This document shows, piece after piece, positions 52,189-61,184 of a DNA stretch of 64,000 nt. The notes under the pieces were generated by a model. It saw only the letters and a program-made list of their open reading frames with translations. It was not told the DNA's origin and did no database searches. Position 1 is the stretch's first letter. Every line of letters starts with the position of its first letter. The stretch comes from Streptomyces sp. NBC_00440 (lineage in GTDB: Bacteria; Actinomycetota; Actinomycetes; Streptomycetales; Streptomycetaceae): assembly GCF_036014215.1 (NCBI RefSeq), contig NZ_CP107921.1, positions 5,091,501 through 5,155,500 of the forward strand. Direction: 5' to 3'. A program made the position numbers and the translations under genes.

Positions 52189-53343
52189 ATGACGAGCCAG
52201 ACCATGCAATCGCCCACCACGGATCAGATCGGCCGAGCTCCGAAGGTGCTCCTGCACGATCACCTCGACGGGGGCCTGCGCCCCGGCACGATCATCGAGA
52301 TCGCCCGCGCGACCGGGTACACGGCTCTCCCCGAGACGGACGCCGACAAGCTCGGCGTCTGGTTCCGCGAAGCGGCCGACTCCGGTTCGCTGGAGCGGTA
52401 TCTGGAGACCTTCGCGCACACCTGCGCCGTCATGCAGACCCGCGAGGCGCTGGTGCGCGTCGCCGCCGAGTGCGCCGAGGACCTCGCCAAGGACGGCGTC
52501 GTGTACGCCGAGGTCCGGTACGCCCCCGAGCAGCACCTGGAGGGCGGTCTCACCCTCGAAGAGGTCGTGGAGGCCGTGAACGAGGGGTTCCGCGAGGGCG
52601 AGCGGCTGGCCAGGGAGAACGGCGACCGGATCCGGGTCGGCGCCCTGCTCACCGCGATGCGGCACGCGGCCCGCGCCCTGGAGATCGCCGAACTCGCCAA
52701 CCGCTACCGGGATCTGGGCGTCGTCGGCTTCGACATCGCGGGCGCCGAGGCCGGCTTCCCTCCCACCCGTCACCTGGACGCCTTCGAGTATCTGAAGCGG
52801 GAGAACAACCACTTCACCATCCACGCGGGTGAGGCCTTCGGGCTGCCGTCGATCTGGCAGGCGCTCCAGTGGTGCGGCGCGGACCGGCTCGGGCACGGGG
52901 TGCGGATCATCGACGACATCGAGGTCGCCGACGACGGCACGGTGAAGCTGGGGCGCCTCGCCTCGTACGTACGGGACAAGCGGATCCCGCTGGAGATGTG
53001 CCCCACCTCGAACCTGCAGACCGGCGCCGCCGACTCGTACGGCGAGCACCCCATCGGGCTGCTGCGGAAGCTGCACTTCCGGACCACCGTCAACACGGAC
53101 AACCGGCTGATGTCGGGTACCACCATGACCCATGAATTCGAGCACCTGGTCGACGCGTTCGGCTACACGCTCGACGACATGCAGTGGTTCACGGTCAATG
53201 CGATGAAATCCGCATTCATTCCTTTCGATGAACGCCTTGCCATGATCAACGACGTCATCAAGCCCGGATACGCGGAGCTCAAGGCCGAGTGGCTCTTCCG
53301 TCAGACCGCTGTGACCAGTGGTTCCGCGGCTGGGGCGCGCTGA
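52189..53343 (+). CDS. add: Adenosine deaminase
   Basis: 384 residues, full length. Zinc and substrate residues are in place: [13 protein letters not shown] (HxH), [10 protein letters not shown] (His, catalytic Glu), DRLGHGVRI (His), PTSNLQTG and [10 protein letters not shown] (Asp). It deaminates adenosine or deoxyadenosine to inosine. It has its own promoter with the nucleoside palindrome, tying it to the importer, cdd and deoA 10 kb upstream. Confidence 0.96.
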   Translation: MTSQTMQSPTTDQIGRAPKVLLHDHLDGGLRPGTIIEIARATGYTALPETDADKLGVWFREAADSGSLERYLETFAHTCAVMQTREALVRVAAECAEDLAKDGVVYAEVRYAPEQHLEGGLTLEEVVEAVNEGFREGERLARENGDRIRVGALLTAMRHAARALEIAELANRYRDLGVVGFDIAGAEAGFPPTRHLDAFEYLKRENNHFTIHAGEAFGLPSIWQALQWCGADRLGHGVRIIDDIEVADDGTVKLGRLASYVRDKRIPLEMCPTSNLQTGAADSYGEHPIGLLRKLHFRTTVNTDNRLMSGTTMTHEFEHLVDAFGYTLDDMQWFTVNAMKSAFIPFDERLAMINDVIKPGYAELKAEWLFRQTAVTSGSAAGAR

Positions 53344-53476
53344 CCATACCGTCGAACGGGCGGCCGGGAGCGACTTTCCCGGCCGCTTCGCCGCGTTTGC
53401 GGGGGGCGTGCCGGGCTGGCTACCTTGCGTAGCCGCTCAATTCCCCCTCCCCTCGCATCACAAGGACGTTCTCCTC

Positions 53477-53797
53477 ATGAAGCAGTCTGCTGCCAAGACC
53501 CTCGGTGTCGCCGTTCTCGGTGCCGCTTTCGCCGCGACCGCCGCCGGTACCGCCTCTGCGTCCGTCGTACCGGTCACTCCGGACGTGACGGGCACGCTGG
53601 GTTCGGTCACCAGCACGCTCCCGCTGGACCAGGTCACGTCGAAGATCCCGGCCGGCAAGGGGAACTCCGTGCAGTCCGGACAGCACACGGTCGGCGGTGC
53701 GAAGCGGGCGCTCCAGGGCAGTAGCGGCAACAAGGGCCTCCTCGGCGGTCTGCCGACCGGGACCGTGACGGACGCGGTGGGCAGCATCGGCCGCTGA
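53477..53797 (+). CDS. Small secreted protein
   Basis: 106 residues from ATG 53477. The signal peptide KTLGVAVLGAAFAATAAGTASAS ends in an Ala-x-Ala cleavage site. The mature 75 residues are Thr/Gly/Val-rich without Cys (VTPDVTGTLGSVTSTLPLDQVTSKIPAGKG). It resembles the secreted protein at 62996 in layout (TGAVG/VTDAVG-type segments). Such proteins are common in Streptomyces and often misnamed. The function is unknown. A strong terminator follows. Confidence 0.8.
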   Translation: MKQSAAKTLGVAVLGAAFAATAAGTASASVVPVTPDVTGTLGSVTSTLPLDQVTSKIPAGKGNSVQSGQHTVGGAKRALQGSSGNKGLLGGLPTGTVTDAVGSIGR

Positions 53798-53827
53798 CAC
53801 CCGGCAGCCCCCCCCGGCACAGCCGAA

Positions 53828-53866
53828 GACGGGGCGCACACCCGTCCCAGGGGTGTGCGCCCCGTC
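53828..53866. terminator. Bidirectional terminator
   Basis: GACGGGGCGCACACCC (53828-53843) pairs perfectly with GGGTGTGCGCCCCGTC (53851-53866), a 16-bp stem with a 7-nt loop, between convergent genes. Confidence 0.92.
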
Positions 53867-53905
53867 TGTCGTGTACGGGTCCCGGACCGCCGGGCGGGCT
53901 CCGGA

Positions 53906-54106
53906 CTACCAGGCCGCCGACGGCGACTTCTCGCCGGGCAGCAGGATCCACAGCGCCAGATACAGCAGGAACTGCGGCCCCGGCAGCAGGCAGGAGACGA
54001 CGAAGATCACGCGCATGGTGGTCGCAGAGGTGCCGAAGCGCCGAGCCAGCGCTGCGCACACTCCGCCGAGGACACGGCCTTCACGGGGGCGGGCAAGTGC
54101 GGACAT
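53906..54106 (-). CDS. PspC-domain membrane protein
   Basis: 66 residues. RPREGRVLGGVCAALARRFGTSATTMRVIFVVSCLLPGPQFLLYLALWILLP is a complete PspC domain with two closely spaced membrane segments. In other bacteria PspC senses envelope stress; in Streptomyces many short copies have no assigned job. It is monocistronic. Confidence 0.9.
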   Translation of the reverse strand: MSALARPREGRVLGGVCAALARRFGTSATTMRVIFVVSCLLPGPQFLLYLALWILLPGEKSPSAAW

Positions 54107-54196
54107 GTGGGGCTCCTTCGCGAAGCGTTGCGGGAGCGGCTCCGTCGCGCTCCCTGTACATCCATCATGACGCGCCGTGGTGGAAGGAGCATCGCT

Positions 54197-54745
54197 CTAC
54201 GGTGCGATCCCGACCCTGGGAATCGTCGGGGTGGCTCCCTGAAGGGGCTCATCCGGAAGGACGGCGGCCCGTTCCGAGCGCTCCACCCCCCGGCGCCGCA
54301 GCCGGCACCGCACGGCGGGCACCACGAGTACGTGCGCCACGGCGACGCCCGCCGTGTTGAGCAGCAGCGAGTCCACATCGACCACCTGCCCGGGCACTCC
54401 GGTCTGCAGCAGCTCGATGGCCAGCGAGATCAGCGCGCCCGCCGCGACCGTGCGGGCCAGCGAGGCCCAGGGCGACACCCGCAGCCGGCCGCCGGCCAGC
54501 GGCAGCAGCACCCCCAGCGGGGCGAGCAGCAGCAGCGCCTCACCGATCCTGCGGGTCGCCTGCAGGGCGCCCAGAGCGAGATCCGCTCTGATGCCGGCGA
54601 ACGGCGTGAAGTTCGAGGCGGTCACCCACATCACGTCCAGCGGGCGCAGGGTCAGCCAGCCGACAATCAGAAGATGCGCGGCGAGGAGGACAACCCCCAC
54701 GACGCGAAAACGGATGACGGAGCGACCGCCCGTACCTTGACGCAC
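54197..54745 (-). CDS. VanZ-family membrane protein
   Basis: 182 residues, four to five hydrophobic segments. GWLTLRPLDVMWVTASNFTPFAGI, GEALLLLAPLGVLLPL, SLAIELLQTGVPGQVVDVDSLLLNTAGVAVAHVL carry the family signatures (N-x-x-P-F and D-x-x-D-x-x-x-N-x-x-G). VanZ relatives confer low-level teicoplanin resistance, but the mechanism is unclear. The start codon is uncertain. Confidence 0.85.
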   Translation of the reverse strand: MRQGTGGRSVIRFRVVGVVLLAAHLLIVGWLTLRPLDVMWVTASNFTPFAGIRADLALGALQATRRIGEALLLLAPLGVLLPLAGGRLRVSPWASLARTVAAGALISLAIELLQTGVPGQVVDVDSLLLNTAGVAVAHVLVVPAVRCRLRRRGVERSERAAVLPDEPLQGATPTIPRVGIAP

Positions 54746-54860
54746 ACCACACAGGACGCGGCTACCGGTGGGATCGGTTCCGCTGACTTTGTCACCGTGC
54801 CGTCACCGAATCCCCACTGGGCCCGCACCGGTACCGGGCGCGGGGCGGGGCACTGCGGCA

Positions 54861-55472
54861 CTACCGCCGCAGGTCGCCCAGCTCCGGGTCGGCGTCCGGC
54901 CGGGTCTTCAGCTGCTGGGTGCAGGAGTACGCGCGCGGCGGATCCCCGTCCGGGCCGCCGAGCACCACCGAGCCGTCCGTCTCCGCCGCCGCGCTCTCCG
55001 CGTACGTACAGACGATCTGGGCCAGCGCGTTGGCCGGCAGGTCCGCCGGGTCGCGGCTCAGCCGCAGCGCACCCGCGGGGTCGCTCTTGCGCCCCTCGCT
55101 CACGGACAGGGAGTCCTGCACATCGGTGCTGAACCCGGCCTCCTTCTCGGTCACGGTGGGCTTCTCGCGCAGCTCGTCGAGGAGCTTCTCCGCGACCCGC
55201 ACACCGTCGGAGAGGGTGCGGCCCTCCGCTATCTGCACCGTGCGGTCGACGGGGACGAGCCGGCTCCCGCAGACCAGATAGACCCGGACCGGGATGCCCT
55301 GCGGCGCCTGCGCCGTGTCACCGTCCGCGGGGAGGTTGCACGGCACCCGCGACGGCGCGGCGCCGGCGTCCACCGGTACGGAGGTGTCCCGGATGCCGCA
55401 CCCGGCCGTCAGGGCACACAGAGCGGCCAGGCCCATCAGTATCGCTGCGGGTTTCGTTCGTCCGGCCCTCAT
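54861..55472 (-). CDS. Lipoprotein of the AfsQ locus (AfsQ3-like)
   Basis: 203 residues from ATG 55472, overlapping the afsQ2 stop. The signal peptide ends in lipobox LTAGC. A GerMN-like region is suggested by IPVRVYLVCGSRLVPVDRTVQIAEGRTLSDGVRVAEKLLDEL, followed by YAESAAAETDGSVVLGGPDGD. Coupled to the sensor kinase gene, it likely acts outside the membrane as an accessory to AfsQ2 signal sensing, as proposed for the homologue in S. coelicolor. Confidence 0.85.
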   Translation of the reverse strand: MRAGRTKPAAILMGLAALCALTAGCGIRDTSVPVDAGAAPSRVPCNLPADGDTAQAPQGIPVRVYLVCGSRLVPVDRTVQIAEGRTLSDGVRVAEKLLDELREKPTVTEKEAGFSTDVQDSLSVSEGRKSDPAGALRLSRDPADLPANALAQIVCTYAESAAAETDGSVVLGGPDGDPPRAYSCTQQLKTRPDADPELGDLRR

Positions 55473-56968
55473 GCGCCGTCGCCTTCCTGGGCGTCGCGGG
55501 CCGGATCCACCGGGTCGCGCGGCAGCCGCAGTTCGAAGACCGCGCCGCCGTCCGGCGCGTTCGACGCGGTGATGTCGCCGCCGTGGATGTGCGCGTTCTC
55601 CATCGCGATGGAGAGGCCGAGCCCGCTGCCTTCGGAACGGGGCCGGGACGCGCTCGCCTTGTAGAAGCGGTCGAATACGTGCGGGAGTACGTCCTCGGGA
55701 ATGCCGGGGCCGTGGTCCTGCACCGCGATGGCCAGCTCCTCGCCCTCGATCCGCACGGCCACCCGGACCGGTGAACCGCCGTGCTTCAGCGCGTTCCCGA
55801 TCAGATTCGCCAGGATCACATCGAGACGGCGCGGGTCGAGGCGCACCATGATGCCGCGGTCCGCGTCCAGCTCCACCGCGTCGAGCCAGGCGCGGGCGTC
55901 GATGCACGCGGTGATCTGGTCGGCGATGTCCACGTCGTCGAGCACCAGCCGGGCCGTTCCCGCGTCGAAGCGGGTGACCTCCATCAGATTCTCCACCAGG
56001 GTGTTCAGCCTGCGGGTCTCGCTCACCACCAGCTGCACGGCCGGCGCGATCATCGGATCGAGGCTGTCCGCCTCCTCCTCCAAAACCTCCGAGACGGCGG
56101 TGATCGCGGTCAGCGGCGTCCGCAGCTCGTGCGACATGTCGGCGACGAAGCGGCGGCTGGCCTCCTCCCGCTCGCTCATGTTGCTGACCTTCTTCTCCAG
56201 TGCCTCGGCCGTCTTGTTGAACGTCCTGGACAGCTCGGCCAGCTCGTCCGTGCCCGAGACCCTCAGCCGGGTGTCGAGCTTGCCCTCACCGAGCCGCCGC
56301 GCCGCCTCGCCGAGGCGCTGCACGGGCCGGAGCACCGTCGTCGCCGCGGCCTGGGCGAGCAGCGCCGAGCCGATCAGGGCCAGCGCGGTGGCGATGGCCA
56401 GCGACCAGGCGAGGGAGCTGAGGTCCTGCCGCTCCTGGTCGAGCGAGGTGAGCATGTAGCCGGTGGGCCCGCCCCCGATGACCTTCGCACCGCCCACCAG
56501 GTACGGCTTCCCGCGCAGCGTGATGCGCTGCCAGAAGAGGTGGTACGTGGAGTGCTCGTCCGAGCCGACCTTCTGCTGCCTGGCCACCGCTTCCTGAAGC
56601 TGGTGCGGCACATCGGCGAGCGTGAAGGTGTCCAGGTCGGAGTAGCCGATGACGGGCTTGCCCTTGGCGCGCTCACCGACCAGCAGCACGCTGTAACCGG
56701 GGTTGCTGGACGCGGCCATCCGCGCCGCCGTGGTCTGCAGCTCGTTCTGCGTCGGCTTCAGCGGCAGCGGGGCAGCCCGGCTCTGCATCTCCTGGCGGAA
56801 GTCCTTGAGCGCGGAGTCCTGGGTACGGGTCAGCACCGCCTCGCGGTTGAGCCAGTACGCGATGCCGGAGGCGGAGACGGCTGCGGTGAGCGCGACCAGG
56901 GCGAAGACGACGACGAGGCGCAGCCGCAGGCTGGTCAGGCGCAGCCCGTGGAGGGACGGACGAGTCAC
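55469..56968 (-). CDS. afsQ2: Sensor histidine kinase AfsQ2
   Basis: 499 residues. TM1 at about 20-40 (LVVVFALVALTAAVSASGIAYW), an extracytoplasmic sensor region (about 41-185), TM2 near 190-210, a HAMP linker (TTVLRPVQRLGEAARRLGEGKLDTRL), the phospho-acceptor FVADMSHELRTPLTAI near residue 285, and ATPase boxes NLIGNALKHGG, DHGPGIPEDV and GSGLGLSI. Gene order with AfsQ1 and divergent SigQ identifies it. In S. coelicolor the system responds to nitrogen (glutamate) conditions and modulates antibiotic production. It overlaps afsQ1 by 4 bp. Confidence 0.93.
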   Translation of the reverse strand: MTRPSLHGLRLTSLRLRLVVVFALVALTAAVSASGIAYWLNREAVLTRTQDSALKDFRQEMQSRAAPLPLKPTQNELQTTAARMAASSNPGYSVLLVGERAKGKPVIGYSDLDTFTLADVPHQLQEAVARQQKVGSDEHSTYHLFWQRITLRGKPYLVGGAKVIGGGPTGYMLTSLDQERQDLSSLAWSLAIATALALIGSALLAQAAATTVLRPVQRLGEAARRLGEGKLDTRLRVSGTDELAELSRTFNKTAEALEKKVSNMSEREEASRRFVADMSHELRTPLTAITAVSEVLEEEADSLDPMIAPAVQLVVSETRRLNTLVENLMEVTRFDAGTARLVLDDVDIADQITACIDARAWLDAVELDADRGIMVRLDPRRLDVILANLIGNALKHGGSPVRVAVRIEGEELAIAVQDHGPGIPEDVLPHVFDRFYKASASRPRSEGSGLGLSIAMENAHIHGGDITASNAPDGGAVFELRLPRDPVDPARDAQEGDGA

Positions 56969-57642
56969 TGAGGCGTGTCCAGCCGGTAGCCGACGCCGCG
57001 GACCGTACGGATCAGGGTCGGTGAGGACGGCACGTCCTCCACCTTCGCGCGCAGCCGCTGCACGCAGGCGTCGACCAGCCGTGAGTCACCGAGGTAGTCG
57101 TGCTCCCAGACCAGCCGCAGCAACTGCTGGCGGGAGAGCGCCTGTCCGGGCCTGCGGCTCAGTTCCAGCAGCAGGCGCAGCTCGGTCGGGGTGAGCTGGA
57201 GATCCTCGCCGTTCTTCGTCACGGTCATCGCCGAACGGTCGATGACGAGACTCCCGAAGGCGGCGGAGTCGGTGGACTCGCGCTCCCCGCGGCGCAGCAC
57301 GGCGCGGATACGGGCGTCGAGCACCCGCCCCTGCACCGGCTTCACCACATAGTCGTCGGCACCGGATTCGAGGCCGACCACCACGTCGATGTCGTCGTTG
57401 CGCGCGGTCAGCAGGATGATCGGCAGTTGGTCGGTGCGTCTGATCCGCCGGCACACCTCAAATCCGTCGATTCCGGGCAGCATCACATCCAGCACGATCA
57501 GGTCGGGCCGCTGCTCGCGCAGCAGCTGAAGACCGTCCTCGCCGGTGGCGGCTGTGGCCACCCGGTGCCCCTGGCGTGACAGAGACAGCTCAAGAGCCGT
57601 ACGGATGGCGTCGTCGTCCTCAATCAGCAACAGGAAAGGCAC
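56965..57642 (-). CDS. afsQ1: Response regulator AfsQ1
   Basis: 225 residues from GTG 57642 (VPFLLLIEDDDAIRTAL), the same length as the S. coelicolor protein; an upstream in-frame ATG (57651) is possible. The receiver domain has DDD (acidic pocket), the phospho-acceptor Asp in LIVLDVMLPG and the Lys of VVKPV. A winged-helix OmpR/PhoB domain follows (LTPTELRLLLELSRRPGQALSRQQLLRLVWEHDY). It controls sigQ, whose promoter region contains an AfsQ1-type box, and antibiotic pathway activators in S. coelicolor. Confidence 0.95.
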   Translation of the reverse strand: MPFLLLIEDDDAIRTALELSLSRQGHRVATAATGEDGLQLLREQRPDLIVLDVMLPGIDGFEVCRRIRRTDQLPIILLTARNDDIDVVVGLESGADDYVVKPVQGRVLDARIRAVLRRGERESTDSAAFGSLVIDRSAMTVTKNGEDLQLTPTELRLLLELSRRPGQALSRQQLLRLVWEHDYLGDSRLVDACVQRLRAKVEDVPSSPTLIRTVRGVGYRLDTPQ

Positions 57643-57872
57643 GGGGGCCATTCTGGCCCATGGGACAGGGGAGTTCGACCTCTGGAGCGGTTACGTGGCT
57701 GCCGTGACTCTGCGTGGAGGCCTCCGTCACCGCGCGGCGAACCTCCCGGGGACGGCTCCCGGAACCCGCCGAGAGCCCCGCCGCAGGCGCTCCGGGGGCC
57801 GCGGGCAGAGCCCCTGGCCTGCCGCCTCTGTCGCCTCTGCTGTCACTCACATCACCTCCCGCCCCGCCCCTT

Positions 57873-57888
57873 GTGACGCGCCTGTGAC
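57873..57888. promoter_or_regulatory. AfsQ1-type box before sigQ
   Basis: GTGAC-GCGCCT-GTGAC is a perfect match to the described AfsQ1 consensus GTnAC-n6-GTnAC, about 84 bp before the sigQ start in the divergent gap. A second pair, GTTAC (57692 region) and GTGAC, lies nearer afsQ1 with 9-bp spacing. Confidence 0.75.
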
Positions 57889-57971
57889 AGTCGACAGACA
57901 ACCCCATGAAACTGCGGAGGCAAGCTCTTCATCAACAGACCGAAGCACGACTCCACGGCGGGGGGCGCGAG

Positions 57972-58730
57972 ATGAACACACTGCACAGCAACAACTCCGG
58001 CGCAGTAATCACGCGGCTCCACGACGTGGTGACCGCACGCAACATCGAGAAGTCCGGTGCCGCGGGAGGGCGGGGGTGCTCTCGTGGCACCGGGCGTCAG
58101 CACCCGGCGTACATGACGGTGGTTGACGCACCCGCGCCGGTCGCGAAGGCGGCCGTGCCGAGCCAGCCGGTGGTGCGCCGGGAGACCCCGGAGGAGGGGC
58201 CCTCCGCGTCGGAGGCGGAATTCACCGCCTACGTACAGGAGCGCCGCGCTTCCCTGTACGCCACCGCCTACCACCTGACCGGCGACCGTTTCGAGGCCGA
58301 GGACCTGCTCCAGAGCGCGCTCTTCTCGACGTACCGCGCCTGGGACCGGATCAGCGACAAGGCGGCCGTGGGCGGGTATCTGCGCCGCACGATGACCAAC
58401 CTGCACATCAGCGCCTGGCGCCGGCGCAAGCTCAACGAGTACCCGACCGAGCAGCTCCCGGAGACGGTGGGCGACACGGACGCGATGCGCGGCACGGAGC
58501 TGCGCGCGGTGCTCTGGCAGGCGCTGGCCCGGCTGCCCGAGACGCAGCGCACGATGCTGGTGCTGCGGTACTACGAGGGCCGTACGGATCCCGAGATCGC
58601 GGAGATTCTCGACATCAGTGTCGGCACGGTGAAGTCCAGCATCTGGCGCTCCCTGCGCCGGCTGCGCGAGGACGACGTCCTCAGCTTCGGCCGTGACGAG
58701 CAGGAGTCCTTCGGCGAACTCGTCGCCTGA
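57972..58730 (+). CDS. sigQ: ECF sigma factor SigQ
   Basis: 252 residues from ATG 57972 (GGGGGCGCGAG upstream). About 75 poorly conserved N-terminal residues precede region 2 (FTAYVQERRASLYATAYHLTGDRFEAEDLLQSALFSTYRAWDRI), and region 4 ends in LRYYEGRTDPEIAEILDISVGTVKSSIWRSLRRLRED. It belongs to the SigE-like ECF group. It is divergent from afsQ1, as in S. coelicolor where SigQ acts in antagonism with AfsQ1. A 20-bp terminator follows. Confidence 0.92.
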   Translation: MNTLHSNNSGAVITRLHDVVTARNIEKSGAAGGRGCSRGTGRQHPAYMTVVDAPAPVAKAAVPSQPVVRRETPEEGPSASEAEFTAYVQERRASLYATAYHLTGDRFEAEDLLQSALFSTYRAWDRISDKAAVGGYLRRTMTNLHISAWRRRKLNEYPTEQLPETVGDTDAMRGTELRAVLWQALARLPETQRTMLVLRYYEGRTDPEIAEILDISVGTVKSSIWRSLRRLREDDVLSFGRDEQESFGELVA

Positions 58731-58810
58731 GGGATCGGGGGAGGGTCGCCGTTCCGGGGGGAAACGGCGGGCGTTGATGGGGGCGGGGTTCGGGGGAGCC
58801 CGGGGGAAGC

Positions 58811-58856
58811 GGAAGAGGGCCGGACAGGCCGGGGGTGGCCTGTCCGGCCCTCTTCC
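58811..58856. terminator. 20-bp bidirectional terminator after sigQ
   Basis: A perfect 20-bp stem: the arm 58811-58830 (starts GGAAGAGGGCCGG) pairs with 58837-58856 around a 6-nt loop, between convergent sigQ and the XRE gene. Confidence 0.92.
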
Positions 58857-58964
58857 CGTGTCCGGTCCGCGGCTGGTCTGCGGCCGGCCCGTGGCGATAC
58901 GTGGCGATACGTGGCCGACCGCGGCCTCACCGCGTGCGGCGCTCCGTGGCCGACCGCGGCCGGG

Positions 58965-59876
58965 CTATGCCCGGTCGAGGAGCCGCTTGATGAACGGGGC
59001 GGCGTCCTGCGGCGGGTCCGCCTCGGTGACCAGGCGGTCCATGATCAGCGAGTAGTGGTCGATCTCGTCCTGCTTGTCGAGGTAGACCGCGCCGGTCAGC
59101 TGCTCCAGGTAGACCTTGTCCGGCAGGTCCGGTTCGTTGAACCGCAGGATGGTGATGGGGGTGCCGGCCGCCGCCATCGCGCCCACGCTGAACGGGGCGA
59201 TCTGTACTGTGACATTGGGCAGTTCGGCCACTTCGAGGAGATGTTCGAGCTGTCCGCGCATCACATCGGCCCCGCCGAAGGGGCGGCGCAGGACGGCCTC
59301 GTCCACGACCGTCCACAGCGTCGGCGCATCCGGCCGGGTGAGCAGCTTCTGCCGCTCCATGCGGAGCTCGACCAGGCGGCTCACCTTGGATTCGGGAGCG
59401 TTCGGGTAGCCGAGGCGGGTGATGACCCGGGCGTACTCAGGTGTCTGGAGCAGACCGGGGAGGAACTGGACCTCGTAGGTACGGATGAGGGACGCGGCCT
59501 CCTCCAGGCCGACGTGCAGCTCGAACCAGTTCTCCAGCACGTCGTTGTAACGGTGCCACCACCCCGGCAGGTTGGCCTGCCGGGTCATCTCCAGGTAGTC
59601 GGCCCGGACTTCCTCGTCCAGTACGCGGTAGAGGGTCAGCAGGTCGATGACATCGCGCTGCTTGAATCCGACCTGACCGCGTTCGAGCCGGGTGATCTTG
59701 GCGTCCGACGCCCGGATCGCCCTGCCCGCGTCCACCCGCGAGACACCGCGGTCCTGCCGGAGCCGCCGCAGCCGTGCCCCCAGCAGGATGCGCAGGGCGG
59801 TCGGACCGATGTGCTGGTGGTCCAGGTACCGCCTTATCGAAAGCTGTTCCCTGCTCGGCCGCTGTATGGCGGTCAT
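58965..59876 (-). CDS. XRE helix-turn-helix regulator with DUF5753
   Basis: 303 residues from ATG 59876. Residues 27-85 are an XRE domain (LRRLRQDRGVSRVDAGRAIRASDAKITRLERGQVGF), and residues about 110-290 the DUF5753 ligand-like domain (FLPGLLQTPEYARVI, VLRRPFGGADVMRGQLEHLLEVAELPNVTVQIAPFSVGA). WhiJ-like proteins of this type pair with DUF397 partners to control development and antibiotic onset. The DUF397 gene lies 100 bp upstream on the same strand. Confidence 0.9.
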   Translation of the reverse strand: MTAIQRPSREQLSIRRYLDHQHIGPTALRILLGARLRRLRQDRGVSRVDAGRAIRASDAKITRLERGQVGFKQRDVIDLLTLYRVLDEEVRADYLEMTRQANLPGWWHRYNDVLENWFELHVGLEEAASLIRTYEVQFLPGLLQTPEYARVITRLGYPNAPESKVSRLVELRMERQKLLTRPDAPTLWTVVDEAVLRRPFGGADVMRGQLEHLLEVAELPNVTVQIAPFSVGAMAAAGTPITILRFNEPDLPDKVYLEQLTGAVYLDKQDEIDHYSLIMDRLVTEADPPQDAAPFIKRLLDRA

Positions 59877-59977
59877 GCCAACTCCCGTAAGGCGACTGGA
59901 CGGACACGAAGAGTGCCAGTGTTCCATCTGCCCCCGGGGCGCGTACAGCAGGGCGGTGCCCGCCGCTACCGATGGCC

Positions 59978-60214
59978 TCAGATGGACAGTGCGTCGAACT
60001 CGCCGTCCTTGGCCCCGGCGATGAACGCGGCGATCTCCGCACGCGTGTAGACCAGCGCGGGACCCTGCGGATGACGGGAGTTGCGCATCGCGACGCTGCC
60101 GTCGGGGAGCGCGGCGACCTCCACGCAGTTGCCTCCGGGAGCACTGTGCCGACTCTTCTTCCAGTGCGCATTGTCGATCAAGTCGGATTGTGTTCCGTTC
60201 GCAATCTGTTGCAT
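59978..60214 (-). CDS. DUF397 protein (WhiJ-system partner)
   Basis: 78 residues from ATG 60214 (GAGGAGTG upstream). The single DUF397 domain HWKKSRHSAPGGNCVEVAALPDGSVAMRNSRHPQGPALVYTRAEIAAFIAGAKDGEFD is complete. These small acidic proteins act as antagonists or cofactors of the neighbouring XRE-DUF5753 regulator. The promoter region upstream has TGCA-type repeats shared with the divergent ATPase gene. Confidence 0.93.
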   Translation of the reverse strand: MQQIANGTQSDLIDNAHWKKSRHSAPGGNCVEVAALPDGSVAMRNSRHPQGPALVYTRAEIAAFIAGAKDGEFDALSI

Positions 60215-60261
60215 TTTGATCACTCCTCGTCGTGGTGCGCACGTCTGACCAGGCATCATGC

Positions 60262-60338
60262 AGATGCAATTGCAGCTGCACTTGCTGCGGCAATTGCGTC
60301 AGCCGGAACTGTAATTGCAGATGCAGTTGCGGCACCAT
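60262..60338. repeat. TGCA-rich short repeats in a divergent promoter
   Basis: Hexamer-like units (ATGCAG, ATGCAATTGCAGCTGCA, GGCAATTGCG, TAATTGCAGATGCAGTTGC) fill 77 bp between the DUF397 and ATPase genes, with embedded palindromes TGCAATTGCA and GCAGCTGC. Confidence 0.75.
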
Positions 60339-60354
60339 CCCTCGGAGGGGGATA

Positions 60355-61017
60355 GTGGCAGCCGATCAACCGCTCGTGACGTCTGGCTGCTCCTCGGAGA
60401 TCGCGATGACATCCCGCTCGACCGGACCAATTGGCGCCTTACCCGGGCCGACCGTCCACCGACTGCTGGGCCGTGCGCTGTGCGACGCGTTCCGGCACGA
60501 GGGGCACGAGGAGACAGACGCCGCGTCCGTCCGCTTCACGGCCTGCGCACTGCCGGCCGGGGGCCAGGCGGTCGGTGAGGGCCGCCGTTTCAGCGGATCC
60601 CTGCTGCGCGACTGGGCGTTGAGCCCCCTCGTCGACAACGCGGCGCTCATCGTCTCCGAACTCCTCAGCAACGCCCTGCGGTACGGACTCGGGGCCCTGC
60701 CGGCCCGGTCCGCCCCCGGTCCGGCGGTCTGGCTGGGGATGCTGCGCAGACGCGGGACCGTGCTGTTCGCGGTCTGCGACTCCAGCACCGCCGTTCCGCG
60801 GGTCAAGGAACCGGACTTCATGGCCCAGTCGGGCCGCGGTCTGCACATCATCGACTGCCTGAGCGAGACCTGGGGCTGGACCACTCCCGACAACGACGGC
60901 AAGGCGGTCTGGGCCGCGGTCTCGTGCCCTGCCGCACCGGGTGTCCCGGACAACTCACGTGCCGACACACGGCCGGTGGCCGCCGTCCGGCCATTCGCCA
61001 TACGGCGAACCGTCTAG
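60355..61017 (+). CDS. RsbW-like anti-sigma-type ATP-binding protein
   Basis: 220 residues from GTG 60355 (GGAGGGGG upstream). A histidine-kinase-like ATPase core is visible: DNAALIVSELLSNALRYGLG (N box), VLFAVCDSSTAVPRV (D box) and QSGRGLHIIDCLSETWGW (G box). There is no kinase His, as in RsbW/SpoIIAB. It completes a WhiJ-like locus with the divergent DUF397 and XRE genes. In such loci it probably adjusts sigma or regulator activity during development. Confidence 0.88.
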   Translation: MAADQPLVTSGCSSEIAMTSRSTGPIGALPGPTVHRLLGRALCDAFRHEGHEETDAASVRFTACALPAGGQAVGEGRRFSGSLLRDWALSPLVDNAALIVSELLSNALRYGLGALPARSAPGPAVWLGMLRRRGTVLFAVCDSSTAVPRVKEPDFMAQSGRGLHIIDCLSETWGWTTPDNDGKAVWAAVSCPAAPGVPDNSRADTRPVAAVRPFAIRRTV

Positions 61018-61184
61018 CGTCGGGCGGGGGTTGGTCACACCCTGATCCCGCGCAGCCCACCTCCTTCCGGTGCCGGTACCCGGCAGCGGGAGGAGACGCC
61101 GGTGCGGCCGTACAGCCTGGTGGTGCCACACCCAGGATGAGGAGGCACTGCCCGCTCTGCCGTCGTGGCGGCAGGATCGGTGAC

